64,000 nucleotides of DNA from Myxococcales bacterium (GTDB taxonomy: Bacteria; Myxococcota_A; Polyangia; Polyangiales; Polyangiaceae): assembly GCA_016720545.1 (NCBI GenBank), contig JADKKK010000011.1:124001-188000 (forward strand). Direction: 5' to 3'. The first letter of the stretch is position 1. The number at the start of each line of letters is the position of its first letter. Under the pieces are notes generated by a model, which had not been told where the DNA came from, made no database searches, and saw only the letters and a program-made list of their open reading frames with translations. Made by a program: the position numbers and the translations under genes. This document shows, in pieces, positions 32,957-41,443 of the stretch.

Positions 32957-34287
32957 CAGACGTCCCTCCGACCGCGGATGCGCGTGGCTCGACCGCCACC
33001 GCCCGACAGCCCCTCGTAGTTGCGCGTGATGAGGTGCGCCTCGATCTGCGCCACCGTGTCGAGCGCGACGCCCACCACGATCATCATCGAGGTGCCTCCC
33101 CAGCGGAACGGCACCTTGAAGGCCTCGCTGATGAGGGTCGGCACGACGCACACGACCGCCATGTAGAGCGCGCCGCCGAGCGTGATGCGGGTAAGCACCT
33201 TGTCGATGTACTCGGCGGTCTGCCGGCCCTGACGAATGCTGGGAATGAACGCTTGCTGCTTCTTCAGGTTGTCCGCTACGTCGACCGCCTGGAAGGTGAC
33301 CGCAGTGTAGAAGAAGGTGAAGAAGATGATCAGCGCGACGTAGACGAAGTTGAAGACCCAGTCGCCGCGGTCGAGCGAGCCCTGCAGGGCCGCCATGCCC
33401 GGGATCTTGAAGTTCGCCAGCGTGGCCGGGAACATCAAGAGGGACGACGCGAAGATCGGCGGGATGGTGCCCGCTGTGTTCACGCGGAGCGGCAAGTGCG
33501 CGGTCTGCCCGCCGTACACGCGGCGGCCGACGCTGCGGCGCGCGTAGTAGATGGGGATGCGGCGCTGTCCGCGCTCGAAGAAGACGATCGTGGCGACGGT
33601 CGCGAGCACGATGGTGAACACCGCCGCGAGGTTCAGCGGCTGGATCGAGCCCTTGTGGGTCTCGAAGTAGCCGACCACGCCGCTCGGGATGTCGGTGACG
33701 ATGCCCGCGAAGATGATGAGTGACGTGCCGTTGCCGATGCCGCGCTCGGTGATCTGCTCGCCGACCCACATGATGAAGAGGGTGCCGGTGGTGAGCGTGA
33801 GCATGGTCATGAGCCGGAAGCCCCAGCCCGCGTGGGCGACGACGCCCCCGGAGCTGTCGAGGTCGTTGTTGCTCGCGCCCTCGAGGGTCATCGCGATGCT
33901 GAACGACTGGACCAGCGCGAGCCCGAGCGTGGCGTACCGCGTGTACTGGTTGATCTTCCGCGTGCCCTGCTCGCCCTCTTTGCGCATCTCGTCGAGCGGC
34001 TTGTACACCATCGTCAGGAGCTGAAAGACGATGCTCGCGCTGACATACGGCATGATGCCGAGGGCGAAGACGCTCAGGTTCCCGAGCGCTCCTCCGCTGA
34101 ACATGTTCACGAAGCCGAGGAGGCCGCCCTGCTTGCTCACGAGAGCACGCATGGCGTTCCGGTCCACCCCGGGGATGGTCACGAAGACGCCGACGCGGTA
34201 CACCGCGAGCATCATCAGCGTGTAAAGCACACGCTTCCGGAGCTCCGGTACCTTTCCGACGTTCGCGAGGCCCGGGAGGAGAGACAT
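32956..34287 (-). CDS. secY: preprotein translocase subunit SecY
   Basis: Channel-forming subunit of the Sec translocon, 443 residues with ten transmembrane helices. The N-terminus has VPELRKRVLYTLMMLAVYRVG and IPGVDRNAM; the conserved cytoplasmic loops contain RRIPIYYARR and LRVNTAGTIPPIFASSLL. Its start overlaps the rplO stop (TAATG at 34285-34289). Confidence 0.97.
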   Translation of the reverse strand: MSLLPGLANVGKVPELRKRVLYTLMMLAVYRVGVFVTIPGVDRNAMRALVSKQGGLLGFVNMFSGGALGNLSVFALGIMPYVSASIVFQLLTMVYKPLDEMRKEGEQGTRKINQYTRYATLGLALVQSFSIAMTLEGASNNDLDSSGGVVAHAGWGFRLMTMLTLTTGTLFIMWVGEQITERGIGNGTSLIIFAGIVTDIPSGVVGYFETHKGSIQPLNLAAVFTIVLATVATIVFFERGQRRIPIYYARRSVGRRVYGGQTAHLPLRVNTAGTIPPIFASSLLMFPATLANFKIPGMAALQGSLDRGDWVFNFVYVALIIFFTFFYTAVTFQAVDVADNLKKQQAFIPSIRQGRQTAEYIDKVLTRITLGGALYMAVVCVVPTLISEAFKVPFRWGGTSMMIVVGVALDTVAQIEAHLITRNYEGLSGGGGRATRIRGRRDV

Positions 34288-34751
34288 TACTCGCCGGCCT
34301 TGGCCGCGCCCGCGAGGAGCGTCTTGCCGCCCGCCTTCTGGATCTTCTCCTGAGCGCTCTTCGAGAAGGAGGTCGCCGTCACGACGATGGCCTTCGTGAG
34401 CTCGCCGTCGCCGAGGATCTTGATGCCGTCGAAGGCCCCCTTGACGATGCGGCGCTCGCGGAGCGCCTTCTCGTCGACGTTGGCGCCCGCCTCGAAGACC
34501 TCGAGGTCGCCCACGTTCAGCGCGACGATCTTCGCGGCGAACGCGTTGTTGAAGCCGCGCTTCGGCAGACGACGCTGCAAGGGGGTCTGGCCGCCCTCAA
34601 AGTACGGCTTGAAGCCGCCGGTGCGCGCGTACTGGCCCTTCTGGCCACGACCCGCGGTCTTGCCGAGGCCCGAGCCGGGACCGCGCCCCTTGCGGAGCTT
34701 GGTGCGCGTGGCGCCGATCGGCTTGACGAGATTCGAAAGGGTATCAGCCAC
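34287..34751 (-). CDS. rplO: 50S ribosomal protein L15
   Basis: The 154-residue protein has the family blocks RKGRGPGSGLGKTAGRGQKG and FEGGQTPLQRRLPKRGF. Its start overlaps the end of rpmD by eight bases. Confidence 0.97.
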   Translation of the reverse strand: MADTLSNLVKPIGATRTKLRKGRGPGSGLGKTAGRGQKGQYARTGGFKPYFEGGQTPLQRRLPKRGFNNAFAAKIVALNVGDLEVFEAGANVDEKALRERRIVKGAFDGIKILGDGELTKAIVVTATSFSKSAQEKIQKAGGKTLLAGAAKAGE

Positions 34752-34932
34752 GATCCACCTCCTCGACCGAAACGAGGTGCAAAACCTTCTTGATGGCGCC
34801 GCGGAACGAGGGCGTGTTCTCGACCTCGACCTTGGTGCCGGGGCCGCGGAGCCCGAGGCCCTTCACGACCTCGCGCTGCGCGAACTGGCGCCCGATGACG
34901 CTCTTCTCCTGGACAACAATCAGCTTCTTCAC
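34744..34932 (-). CDS. rpmD: 50S ribosomal protein L30
   Basis: The 62-residue protein starts at GTG 34932 (MKKLIVVQEKSVIGRQFAQR) and has the family GLGLRGPGTKVEVENTPSFR and MIKKVLHLV-like IKKVLHLVSVEEV. GTGA overlaps the rpsE stop. It is short but complete. Confidence 0.92.
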   Translation of the reverse strand: MKKLIVVQEKSVIGRQFAQREVVKGLGLRGPGTKVEVENTPSFRGAIKKVLHLVSVEEVDRG

Positions 34933-35483
34933 GGCGTCGCCTCCGCGGCCTTCTTCGAGGCCCTCTTCTTGCCGTCGCTCGGCGCGACGTCTTGGACCTG
35001 CTTGCCCCGCTTCTGCGCGATCATGTCGATGCTGCGCATCTGGCGGAGCGCGTCGACCGTGGCGCGCACGACGTTGTGCGGGTTCGCGCTGCCGATGCAC
35101 TTCGTGAGGATGTCGTGGATACCGCAGCACTCGACGACGGCGCGGACCGCGCCGCCGGCGATGACGCCGGTACCCGCCGAGGCCGGGCGAAGGAACACTC
35201 GCCCAGCGCCGAAGTGCCCGAGGGCCTCGTGCGGGACGGTGGCGCCGGCGAGCGGCACCTTGAACAGGTTCTTGCGCGCCTGGTCGTTGCCCTTGCGGAT
35301 GGCCTCGGGGACCTCGTTGGCCTTGCCGAGGCCGACACCCACGTGACCGGCCTCGTCGCCGACGACGATCAGCGCCGCGAACGAGAACCGACGACCGCCC
35401 TTCACCACCTTGGCGACGCGGTTGATGTGGATGATGCGCTCCTTGAGCTTCTCGTCGTCGACCTGCTCGAATGCCATGTCCAA
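34929..35483 (-). CDS. rpsE: 30S ribosomal protein S5
   Basis: The 184-residue protein has LKERIIHINRVAKVVKGGRR, FSFAALIVVGDEAGHVGVGLGKANEVP split over two strands, and GGAVRAVVECCGIHDILTKCIGS. An acidic-then-basic C-terminal tail (KRASKKAAEATP) follows. It contributes to decoding accuracy. Confidence 0.97.
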   Translation of the reverse strand: MDMAFEQVDDEKLKERIIHINRVAKVVKGGRRFSFAALIVVGDEAGHVGVGLGKANEVPEAIRKGNDQARKNLFKVPLAGATVPHEALGHFGAGRVFLRPASAGTGVIAGGAVRAVVECCGIHDILTKCIGSANPHNVVRATVDALRQMRSIDMIAQKRGKQVQDVAPSDGKKRASKKAAEATP

Positions 35484-35537
35484 ATCTCGCTTCTTACGTA
35501 GATGGGCCCGCGACTGTGCGGCGCCCGAAAGTCAAAC

Positions 35538-35897
35538 TCAGAACTTGAGGCCACCCTCGCGCGCGCCGTCCGCGAGAGCGGCGACGCGACCGTGGTAGAG
35601 GTAGCCGTTGCGATCGAACACGACCTCGGTGACGCCCTTCGCGAGGAGCGCCTTGGCGAGCGCGACGCCCACCTTCTTCGCTGCGGCGGTCTTGTCGGCC
35701 TCGGCCAGATCGCCGCGCACGTCGGCGGCCACGGTCGACGTGTGGGCGAGGGTGACCCCGCCGACGTCGTCGATCGCCTGCGCGTAGATGTGCTTGAGGC
35801 TGCGGAACACGGTGACCCGCGGGCGGGCCGCGGTTCCGCTGAGCTTCCTACGGATACGGAGCTTGCGGCGCTCCCGACCAACCAGCTGCATCGCCAT
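35538..35897 (-). CDS. rplR: 50S ribosomal protein L18
   Basis: The 119-residue protein has RERRKLRIRRKLSGTAARPR, the 5S rRNA-binding core VFRSLKHIYAQAIDDV and the C-terminal DRNGYLYHGRVAALADGARE. It lies 54 bases upstream of rpsE in the usual order. Confidence 0.96.
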   Translation of the reverse strand: MAMQLVGRERRKLRIRRKLSGTAARPRVTVFRSLKHIYAQAIDDVGGVTLAHTSTVAADVRGDLAEADKTAAAKKVGVALAKALLAKGVTEVVFDRNGYLYHGRVAALADGAREGGLKF

Positions 35898-35985
35898 GAC
35901 AGATCCTTCTTCTTCTTTAGCGTTTCACGGGCGCGCCCAGCGCTCTCCCGAGGACTCGCGTTCGAGGGTCGAAACCCTTTAACCC

Positions 35986-36579
35986 TTACTTGCCGCCCTT
36001 GCCACCGGCTTTGCCCGCCTTCTCGCGGATCTTTTCGCCACGGTAGCGGACGCCCTTGCCGCCGTAGGGGCTCGGGGGTCGGTAGCCGCGGATGGTCGCC
36101 GCCGCTTGACCAATAGCCGACTTGTCGGCGCCGCTCAGGATCACGACGGTGCCCTTGGAGTCGCCGGGGATGACGATCGTGAGGCCCTTGGGGATGGGGA
36201 AATTCACCGGGTGGGAGAGGCCGAGGCTCAGGTTGAGCACCGCCCCCTTGAGCTCGGCGCGGTAACCCGTTCCGTGAAGCTCGAGGGTGGTGGTGTAGCC
36301 CTCGGCGGCGCCGGTGACCATGCTCTGGATGAGCGCCCGGGCGAGGCCCTGGAAGCGCGCGCCGTCGCGGCCGGGCACCGTGGGGGTCACGGTGAGGCTG
36401 CCGTTGTCGAGCTTCAGGTCCACGTTCGGGGTCGTGGCGCGCGAGAGCTCGCCTTTGGGGCCCTTCACCGAGATGGTCTCGGGCGTGAGGGTGAGCGTGA
36501 CGCCCTTCGGGAGGACGACGGGGCGCTTGCCCACGCGAGAGAGGCGTTGCGGTTCCTGCGTTGCAGCGGGAGCGGTCAT
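35986..36579 (-). CDS. rplF: 50S ribosomal protein L6
   Basis: The ATG at 36579 gives 197 residues: SRVGKRPVVLPKGVTLTL, GTGYRAELKGAVLNLSLGLS and PPSPYGGKGVRYRGEKIREK. The open frame continues 18 codons upstream into rpsH without family sequence. The C-terminus has an extra Gly/Lys tail. Confidence 0.96.
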   Translation of the reverse strand: MTAPAATQEPQRLSRVGKRPVVLPKGVTLTLTPETISVKGPKGELSRATTPNVDLKLDNGSLTVTPTVPGRDGARFQGLARALIQSMVTGAAEGYTTTLELHGTGYRAELKGAVLNLSLGLSHPVNFPIPKGLTIVIPGDSKGTVVILSGADKSAIGQAAATIRGYRPPSPYGGKGVRYRGEKIREKAGKAGGKGGK

Positions 36580-36583
36580 GATC

Positions 36584-36979
36584 TCACCAAACCTCGCAAA
36601 GGAGCTCACCGCCAACGCGCTGAGTCCGTGCATCTTTGTCGGTCATCACGCCGCGGCTCGTCGAGAGGATGGAAATTCCCATCCCCGAGCGAACGCGCGG
36701 AATGCGGTCATAGCGAACGTACACGCGACGACCGGGGGTCGAGACGCGACGAATGCCGTCGATGGCGCTCTCGCGGGCCTTGCCGTAGCGGAGGACCAGG
36801 ACGAGCTTCTTCGGGCCCTCGGACTCGGCGACGCGGACGTCGTCGATGAAGCCCTCGCGCTTCAGCACGTGGGCCACGTGCTCCTTGAGGTTCGAGTGGG
36901 GCATCTCGGTGCGGTCGTGGCGGGCCAGACCGGCGTTGCGGATGCGCGTGAGCATGTCGGAAATGGGATCGGTCATCAT
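36584..36979 (-). CDS. rpsH: 30S ribosomal protein S8
   Basis: The 131-residue protein begins with two Met; the second (36976) gives the usual MTDPISDMLTRIRNAG. The C-terminal block ISILSTSRGVMTDKDAR is diagnostic. It ends four bases before the rplF start. Confidence 0.97.
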   Translation of the reverse strand: MMTDPISDMLTRIRNAGLARHDRTEMPHSNLKEHVAHVLKREGFIDDVRVAESEGPKKLVLVLRYGKARESAIDGIRRVSTPGRRVYVRYDRIPRVRSGMGISILSTSRGVMTDKDARTQRVGGELLCEVW

Positions 36980-36983
36980 GGCT

Positions 36984-37169
36984 TCACCAGCTCGCCTTGA
37001 TTACGCCGGGGATTTCGCCGCGGAGGGAGAACAAGCGCAGACAGATTCTGCAGAGTTCGAACTTGCGGTAGTAGCTGCGTGCCCGGCCGCAGACCTTGCA
37101 GCGGTTTCGGTGCCGTACCTCGAACTTCGGGGGGCGGTTAAGCTTCGCAAACTGAGATGCACGCGCCAT
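36984..37169 (-). CDS. rpsN: 30S ribosomal protein S14, zinc-binding form
   Basis: The 61-residue protein is the short type with CKVCGRARSYYRKFELCRIC, four cysteines that bind zinc. The C-terminus LFSLRGEIPGVIKASW is conserved. It lies between rplE and rpsH. Confidence 0.97.
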   Translation of the reverse strand: MARASQFAKLNRPPKFEVRHRNRCKVCGRARSYYRKFELCRICLRLFSLRGEIPGVIKASW

Positions 37170-37260
37170 CGGGTTCCTCTGTCTCGCTACTCGAATCGAT
37201 GAATCTTGGTTGTTCGCGGCGGCTCACGCCGCGCGCCTGGTCTGTCGCGCAGATCGTCGC

Positions 37261-37899
37261 TTAGGGCGCGCGGAAGGGCATTCCGAGGTTCTTGAGCAGC
37301 GCTCGCCCCTCGTCGTCCGTCTTGGCCGAGGTCACGAAGCTGATGTTGAGCCCCTTGATGACGTCGATCCGGTCGTAGTTGATTTCCGGAAAGATGATCT
37401 GCTCTTTGAGGCCGAGGGTGTAGTTGCCCTTGCCGTCGAAGGCGCGCCGCGAGACGCCACGGAAGTCACGGGTGCGCGGGAGCGCGAGCGTGATGAGGCG
37501 ATCGAGGAACTCCCACATGCGCGCCTTGCGCAGCGTGACCATCGCGCCGATCGGGAGGTTCGCGCGGAGCTTGAAGCTCGCGATCGCCTTGCGCGACCGC
37601 GTGACGACGGGCTTCTGGCCCGTGATGGCGCGGAGCTCTTCGACGGCGGTGTCGATGATCTTGGGGTTCGTCACGGCCGCGCCGAGGCCCATGTTCAGCA
37701 CGATCTTCTCGAGCTTGGGGACCTGGTTGGGGTTCGTGTAGCCGAACTCCTTCTTGAGGGCGGGGATGACCTCTTCGGCGTACTTCTTGATGAAGCGAGG
37801 CTCGACCGCGGTGGCCGTGGAGACGACCTTCGCCGTGGTGCCCTTGTCGCCGTCGCCAGCGCCGGGCTTGCCCTTCTTCTGCTTCTTCTCGTCAGCCAT
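37261..37899 (-). CDS. rplE: 50S ribosomal protein L5
   Basis: The 212-residue protein has an N-terminal extension of about 30 residues (ADEKKQKKGKPGAGDGDKG) before the family core PALKKEFGYTNPNQVPKLEK, KPVVTRSRKAIASFKLR and INYDRIDVIKGLNISF. It binds 5S rRNA in the central protuberance. Confidence 0.97.
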   Translation of the reverse strand: MADEKKQKKGKPGAGDGDKGTTAKVVSTATAVEPRFIKKYAEEVIPALKKEFGYTNPNQVPKLEKIVLNMGLGAAVTNPKIIDTAVEELRAITGQKPVVTRSRKAIASFKLRANLPIGAMVTLRKARMWEFLDRLITLALPRTRDFRGVSRRAFDGKGNYTLGLKEQIIFPEINYDRIDVIKGLNISFVTSAKTDDEGRALLKNLGMPFRAP

Positions 37900-37902
37900 G
37901 AC

Positions 37903-38250
37903 CTACTCCGCCTTCGCTGCGACTTGCGCGTTGGGGATCGTCTCGCCGCTACGGGCAGAGACGCGCACCTTGTTGCCTTTTTCGTCCGTCTTGAAGCGGA
38001 CGCGGGTCGCCTTCCCCGAGGTCGGGTCCAGCGGCTGCACCTTGCACGCGAAGATCGGCGCCTCGCGCTCGATGATCCCGCCCTGCTGGTTCTTGGGGTT
38101 CGGGCGGGTGTGGCGCTTGATCATGTTGACGCCCTCGACGACGACCTTGTCGGTGTCGGCGATGAGCTTCACGACCTTGCCCTGCTTGCCCTTGTCTTTT
38201 CCGCTGATCACGACGACCTGGTCGCCGGTACGAAGACGCGCAGCCATCAC
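37903..38250 (-). CDS. rplX: 50S ribosomal protein L24
   Basis: The 115-residue protein has the KOW motif GDQVVVISGKDKGKQGKVVK, then NMIKRHTRPNPKNQQGGIIE. An assembly-initiating protein of the large subunit. The start overlaps the rplN stop by four bases. Confidence 0.97.
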   Translation of the reverse strand: MMAARLRTGDQVVVISGKDKGKQGKVVKLIADTDKVVVEGVNMIKRHTRPNPKNQQGGIIEREAPIFACKVQPLDPTSGKATRVRFKTDEKGNKVRVSARSGETIPNAQVAAKAE

Positions 38251-38615
38251 AGCACCTCGGGCGCGAGCGAAATGATCTTCATGAACTTCTTGCCGCGGAG
38301 CTCGCGCGCGACCGGCCCGAAGATGCGCGTCCCGATGGGCTCGAGCTGCGCGTTGATGAGGACGGCGCTGTTCGCGTCGAACTTGATGTAGCTGCCGTCG
38401 GGGCGGGACTGCTCGCGGCGGGTGCGGACGATGACGGCCTTCGCGGTGTCACCCTTCTTCACCTTGGCGTTGGCAGCGGCCTCTTGGACGGCGACGACGA
38501 TCACGTCGCCGACGCTCGCGTAGCGCCGGCGGGAGCCGCCGAGCACCTTGATGCATTGAACGCGCTTCGCGCCGGAGTTGTCCGCGACGTCGAGGTTGGT
38601 GCGCATCTGGATCAT
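38247..38615 (-). CDS. rplN: 50S ribosomal protein L14
   Basis: The 122-residue protein begins MIQMRTNLDVADNSGAKRVQ and has VGDVIVVAVQEA, ANSAVLINAQLEPIGTRIFG and the C-terminal KIISLAPEVL. Length and ends are canonical. Confidence 0.98.
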   Translation of the reverse strand: MIQMRTNLDVADNSGAKRVQCIKVLGGSRRRYASVGDVIVVAVQEAAANAKVKKGDTAKAVIVRTRREQSRPDGSYIKFDANSAVLINAQLEPIGTRIFGPVARELRGKKFMKIISLAPEVL

Positions 38616-38655
38616 GACAGGGTCCTTTCAGACAGGAGATGAGTGGCCGAAGCCC

Positions 38656-38955
38656 TCATTCCTCGACGAACTTCTTGACGAGGCGGACGACGACGAAGCG
38701 CTTGTCCTTGGAGATGGGACGGTGCTCTTGGATCTCGACGTGATCGCCGACCTTGTACGTGTTGTTCTCGTCGTGCGCCTTGTAGCGCTCGCGAGTGCGG
38801 ACGTACTTTCCGTAGAGCGGGTCGCGGCGGGCCGAGATGCACTCGACGACCACGGTCTTGTTCATCTTGTCTTTGACGACCTTGCCGACGATCTTCCGGC
38901 GGAAGCCGTGGGCTTCGTTCGCCGCCGGCGTCTGCGACTGAGCTTCTGAGGACAT
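38656..38955 (-). CDS. rpsQ: 30S ribosomal protein S17
   Basis: The 99-residue protein has FRRKIVGKVVKDKMNKTVVV, YGKYVRTRERYKAHDENN and CHRPISKxKRFVV-like IQEHRPISKDKRFVVVRLV. A Ser/Gln/Ala N-terminal extension of about 15 residues precedes the core. Confidence 0.97.
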   Translation of the reverse strand: MSSEAQSQTPAANEAHGFRRKIVGKVVKDKMNKTVVVECISARRDPLYGKYVRTRERYKAHDENNTYKVGDHVEIQEHRPISKDKRFVVVRLVKKFVEE

Positions 38956-38957
38956 GA

Positions 38958-39164
38958 CTACTTCGCCTCGCTGTTCTTCGTGGCCTGCTGGGTGAGCACC
39001 GTCTTCACGCGGGCGATGTCGCGGCGGGCCTTCTTCAGGGCCGCGGTGTTGTCGAGCCTGTTCGTGAAGTTCTTGAAGCGGTTCTCGAAGCGCTCACGGG
39101 TGAGGCTCTTCTCGAGCTCCACGAGCTCCTCCGGGGTGCGCTCGAGCAAATCCTTGGCCTTCAT
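38958..39164 (-). CDS. rpmC: 50S ribosomal protein L29
   Basis: The 68-residue two-helix protein has MKAKDLLERTPEELVELEKS and the conserved DNTAALKKARRDIARVKTVL. The start overlaps the rplP stop by four bases (ATGA). Confidence 0.96.
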   Translation of the reverse strand: MKAKDLLERTPEELVELEKSLTRERFENRFKNFTNRLDNTAALKKARRDIARVKTVLTQQATKNSEAK

Positions 39165-39577
39165 TGAATCACTCCGCGAACGAGGAACTTGTAGCCGATG
39201 GGCAGCTTGTGACCGGCGAGGCGGAACGCTTCACGCGCCGTCTTCTCGTCGATCCCCGAGATCTCGTACATGACGCGACCGGGGAGGATGTCGGCCGCCC
39301 ACTCCTCGACGCCGCCCTTGCCTCCGCCCATGCGGACCTCGAGGGGCTTGGCGGTGACGGGGCGGTGCGGGAACACCCGGATCCAGAGCTTGCCGCTGCG
39401 CTTGACGTGGCGGGTGATCGCCATACGAGCCGCCTCGATCTGGCGAGCGGTGATGCGACCGGGGTCGACGGCCTGCATGCCGAAGTCGCCGAAGGAGACG
39501 TCGCTGCCGCGCTGGGCGAGGCCGCGGTTCGAGCCCTTCTGCATCTTGCGGAACTTGGTGCGCTTGGGGGAGAGCAT
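39161..39577 (-). CDS. rplP: 50S ribosomal protein L16
   Basis: The 138-residue protein begins MLSPKRTKFRKMQKG and has RKSGKLWIRVFPHRPVTAKP-like KRSGKLWIRVFPHRPVTAKP, VRMGGGKGGVEEWAA and FRLAGHKLPIGYKFLVR. It sits near the A-site tRNA elbow. Confidence 0.98.
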   Translation of the reverse strand: MLSPKRTKFRKMQKGSNRGLAQRGSDVSFGDFGMQAVDPGRITARQIEAARMAITRHVKRSGKLWIRVFPHRPVTAKPLEVRMGGGKGGVEEWAADILPGRVMYEISGIDEKTAREAFRLAGHKLPIGYKFLVRGVIQ

Positions 39578-39609
39578 GGGTTTCTCCTAGTCTTTCTTGG
39601 GGCGCGCGC

Positions 39610-40308
<699 letters not shown>

Positions 40309-40363
40309 GGTGTTTCTCGCTTGCTCGCTTGCTTCTAAGCTCTTAGCCGGGCTGCCTTGCGGC

Positions 40364-40708
40364 TCAGTCGCGGACGCCGAGCTCCACGGTGATGTGGCTC
40401 ATGCCCTTCTGGATGCGGGTCGCGCGGCCCATGGCCCGCGGCCGCCAGCGGCGCATGTGGTTGTTCGGCGCCTTGTCGACGAAGGCGGTCTGAACGAAGA
40501 GGGCGTCGAGGTCGACGTCCGGGCTCTGAGTGCGGGCGTTGGCGACCGCGCTCTCGATGACCTTCTTGAGCACCGGAGCGCCCGACTTCGCAGTGAACTC
40601 GAGGAGCTGAAGGGCTTCTCCGGCCTGACGACCGCGAACGAGATCCACCACGACCCGGGCCTTTCGCGGGCTGATCCGCGCGAAGCGGGCAATCGCCTTG
40701 CTGACCAT
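40364..40708 (-). CDS. rplV: 50S ribosomal protein L22
   Basis: The ATG at 40708 gives 114 residues: MVSKAIARFARISPRKARVV, VIESAVANARTQSPDVD and PRAMGRATRIQKGMSHITVE. The frame stays open upstream to 40786 but the extra residues are not L22. It is the first gene of this operon; rpsJ, rplC, rplD, rplW, rplB and rpsS, which usually precede it, are not here. Confidence 0.96.
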   Translation of the reverse strand: MVSKAIARFARISPRKARVVVDLVRGRQAGEALQLLEFTAKSGAPVLKKVIESAVANARTQSPDVDLDALFVQTAFVDKAPNNHMRRWRPRAMGRATRIQKGMSHITVELGVRD

Positions 40709-41191
40709 TTCGGAACCTTCTGGCCCCGTCGTTCCCGCGCTCGAACCCGGTGGGTATCGATCGCGCGAGCCGTTACGGCTGCCCATAGCTTTAGAGGAGA
40801 GACGCCCCAGTCACCCTTCCGGGGGACGGGAGCGCGCACTTTACGCAGAACGCCGAGCTTGGCAAGCTAGAAACGTCTGTGGGGTGCTTTTCTTGGTGCG
40901 TCGGTTGGCGTGTGAGCGCGTCGGCGAGGCCCGGGAGTCAGTAGTCGCTGCGCTGAGGAAAGAAAAGCTCCGCGGCGCGCAATCGACGTGACGCCGGCCT
41001 CGGTTCGGAAGGCAAGGGGTCCGCGGGAGAGGAGGCCGAGGGGAGCGCGGAGCACGCTCAGCAGGGCGGCGGCGGGCGCCTACTTGACGTTTGCGCAGCG
41101 CCGATCGTTCATGTCCGCACGGTCGATTGCGATTTCGGAAGCGCCTCGCCCTGCGGGATCCCGTAAGTACACGACGTCTCGGGGAGCGGCC
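40709..41191. other. intergenic region between the ribosomal operon and the sigma-54 element
   Basis: These 483 bases separate divergent transcripts. The minus-strand part carries the rplV promoter and leader. The rest (about 40870-41191) shows no credible gene, no tRNA and no obvious inverted repeats; binding sites for a sigma-54 activator would be expected here but I could not pick any with confidence. Confidence 0.5.
40838..40865 (-). promoter_or_regulatory. sigma-70-type promoter of the rplV-rpsK operon
   Basis: On the minus strand TTGCCA (40865-40860) and TAAAGT (40843-40838) are separated by 16 bases. They match the -35 and -10 consensus at 5/6 and 4/6. The start would be about 120 bases before rplV, consistent with rplV being the first gene of the transcript. 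Confidence 0.55.
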
Positions 41192-41207
41192 TTGGCACGA
41201 GGCTTGC
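41192..41207 (+). promoter_or_regulatory. sigma-54 promoter (-24/-12)
   Basis: TTGGCACG (41192-41199), four bases, TTGC (41204-41207). The invariant GG (41194-41195) and GC (41206-41207) are exactly 10 bases apart, as required for RpoN promoters, and the flanking bases match the consensus TGGCACG-N4-TTGC. Transcription would start near 41219 and needs an activator bound upstream. Confidence 0.75.
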
Positions 41208-41218
41208 GAAGGTGGGAG

Positions 41219-41340
41219 TCAGGCACGCGCTGGGCGGTCAATCCCCCCCCAACTGTTCGGCGTCTGCCGCCTACTCTCTCGCGAAAGCGAGGGCCGCCCC
41301 GCACGGAACCTCCCCTCCTCCGTGCGGGGTTTTTCTTTTT
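41219..41340 (+). ncRNA. candidate sigma-54-dependent small RNA or leader RNA
   Basis: A transcript from the sigma-54 promoter would run about 120 nt to a strong terminator. It would contain an unpaired C8 tract (41243-41250), a hairpin CGGC-GTCT-GCCG (41258-41269), a hairpin CTCTCGC-GAAA-GCGAGGG with a GNRA tetraloop (41276-41293), and the terminator hairpin whose 11-base loop is ACCTCCCCTCC. No open reading frame with a ribosome binding site lies within it. CU-rich loops in bacterial small RNAs commonly bind Shine-Dalgarno sequences. The alternative is a terminator-attenuated leader for the carboxyltransferase gene that starts 104 bases further on. Homology to known myxobacterial small RNAs could not be tested. 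Confidence 0.6.
41297..41340 (+). terminator. strong intrinsic terminator
   Basis: CCCCGCACGGA (41297-41307) and TCCGTGCGGGG (41319-41329) form a perfect 11-bp stem with an 11-base loop, followed by TTTTTCTTTTT (41330-41340). No annotated plus-strand gene lies upstream, so it must end a transcript that begins in this intergenic region. Confidence 0.9.
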
Positions 41341-41443
41341 GTTTCGGGCGCGACCGCCCCGAGGGCCGGCCGAGGGCGGCCGGAGCGGGCTGCGCGGCGC
41401 GAAACGCGTGGCTGGAGCCCGCGTTCGGCGTTAGAAGCGGGCC

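Noticed and set aside
40741..40760. GTTCGA on the minus strand, as in a tRNA T-loop
   Set aside because: The flanking bases do not form a T-stem and no acceptor or anticodon arm can be drawn.
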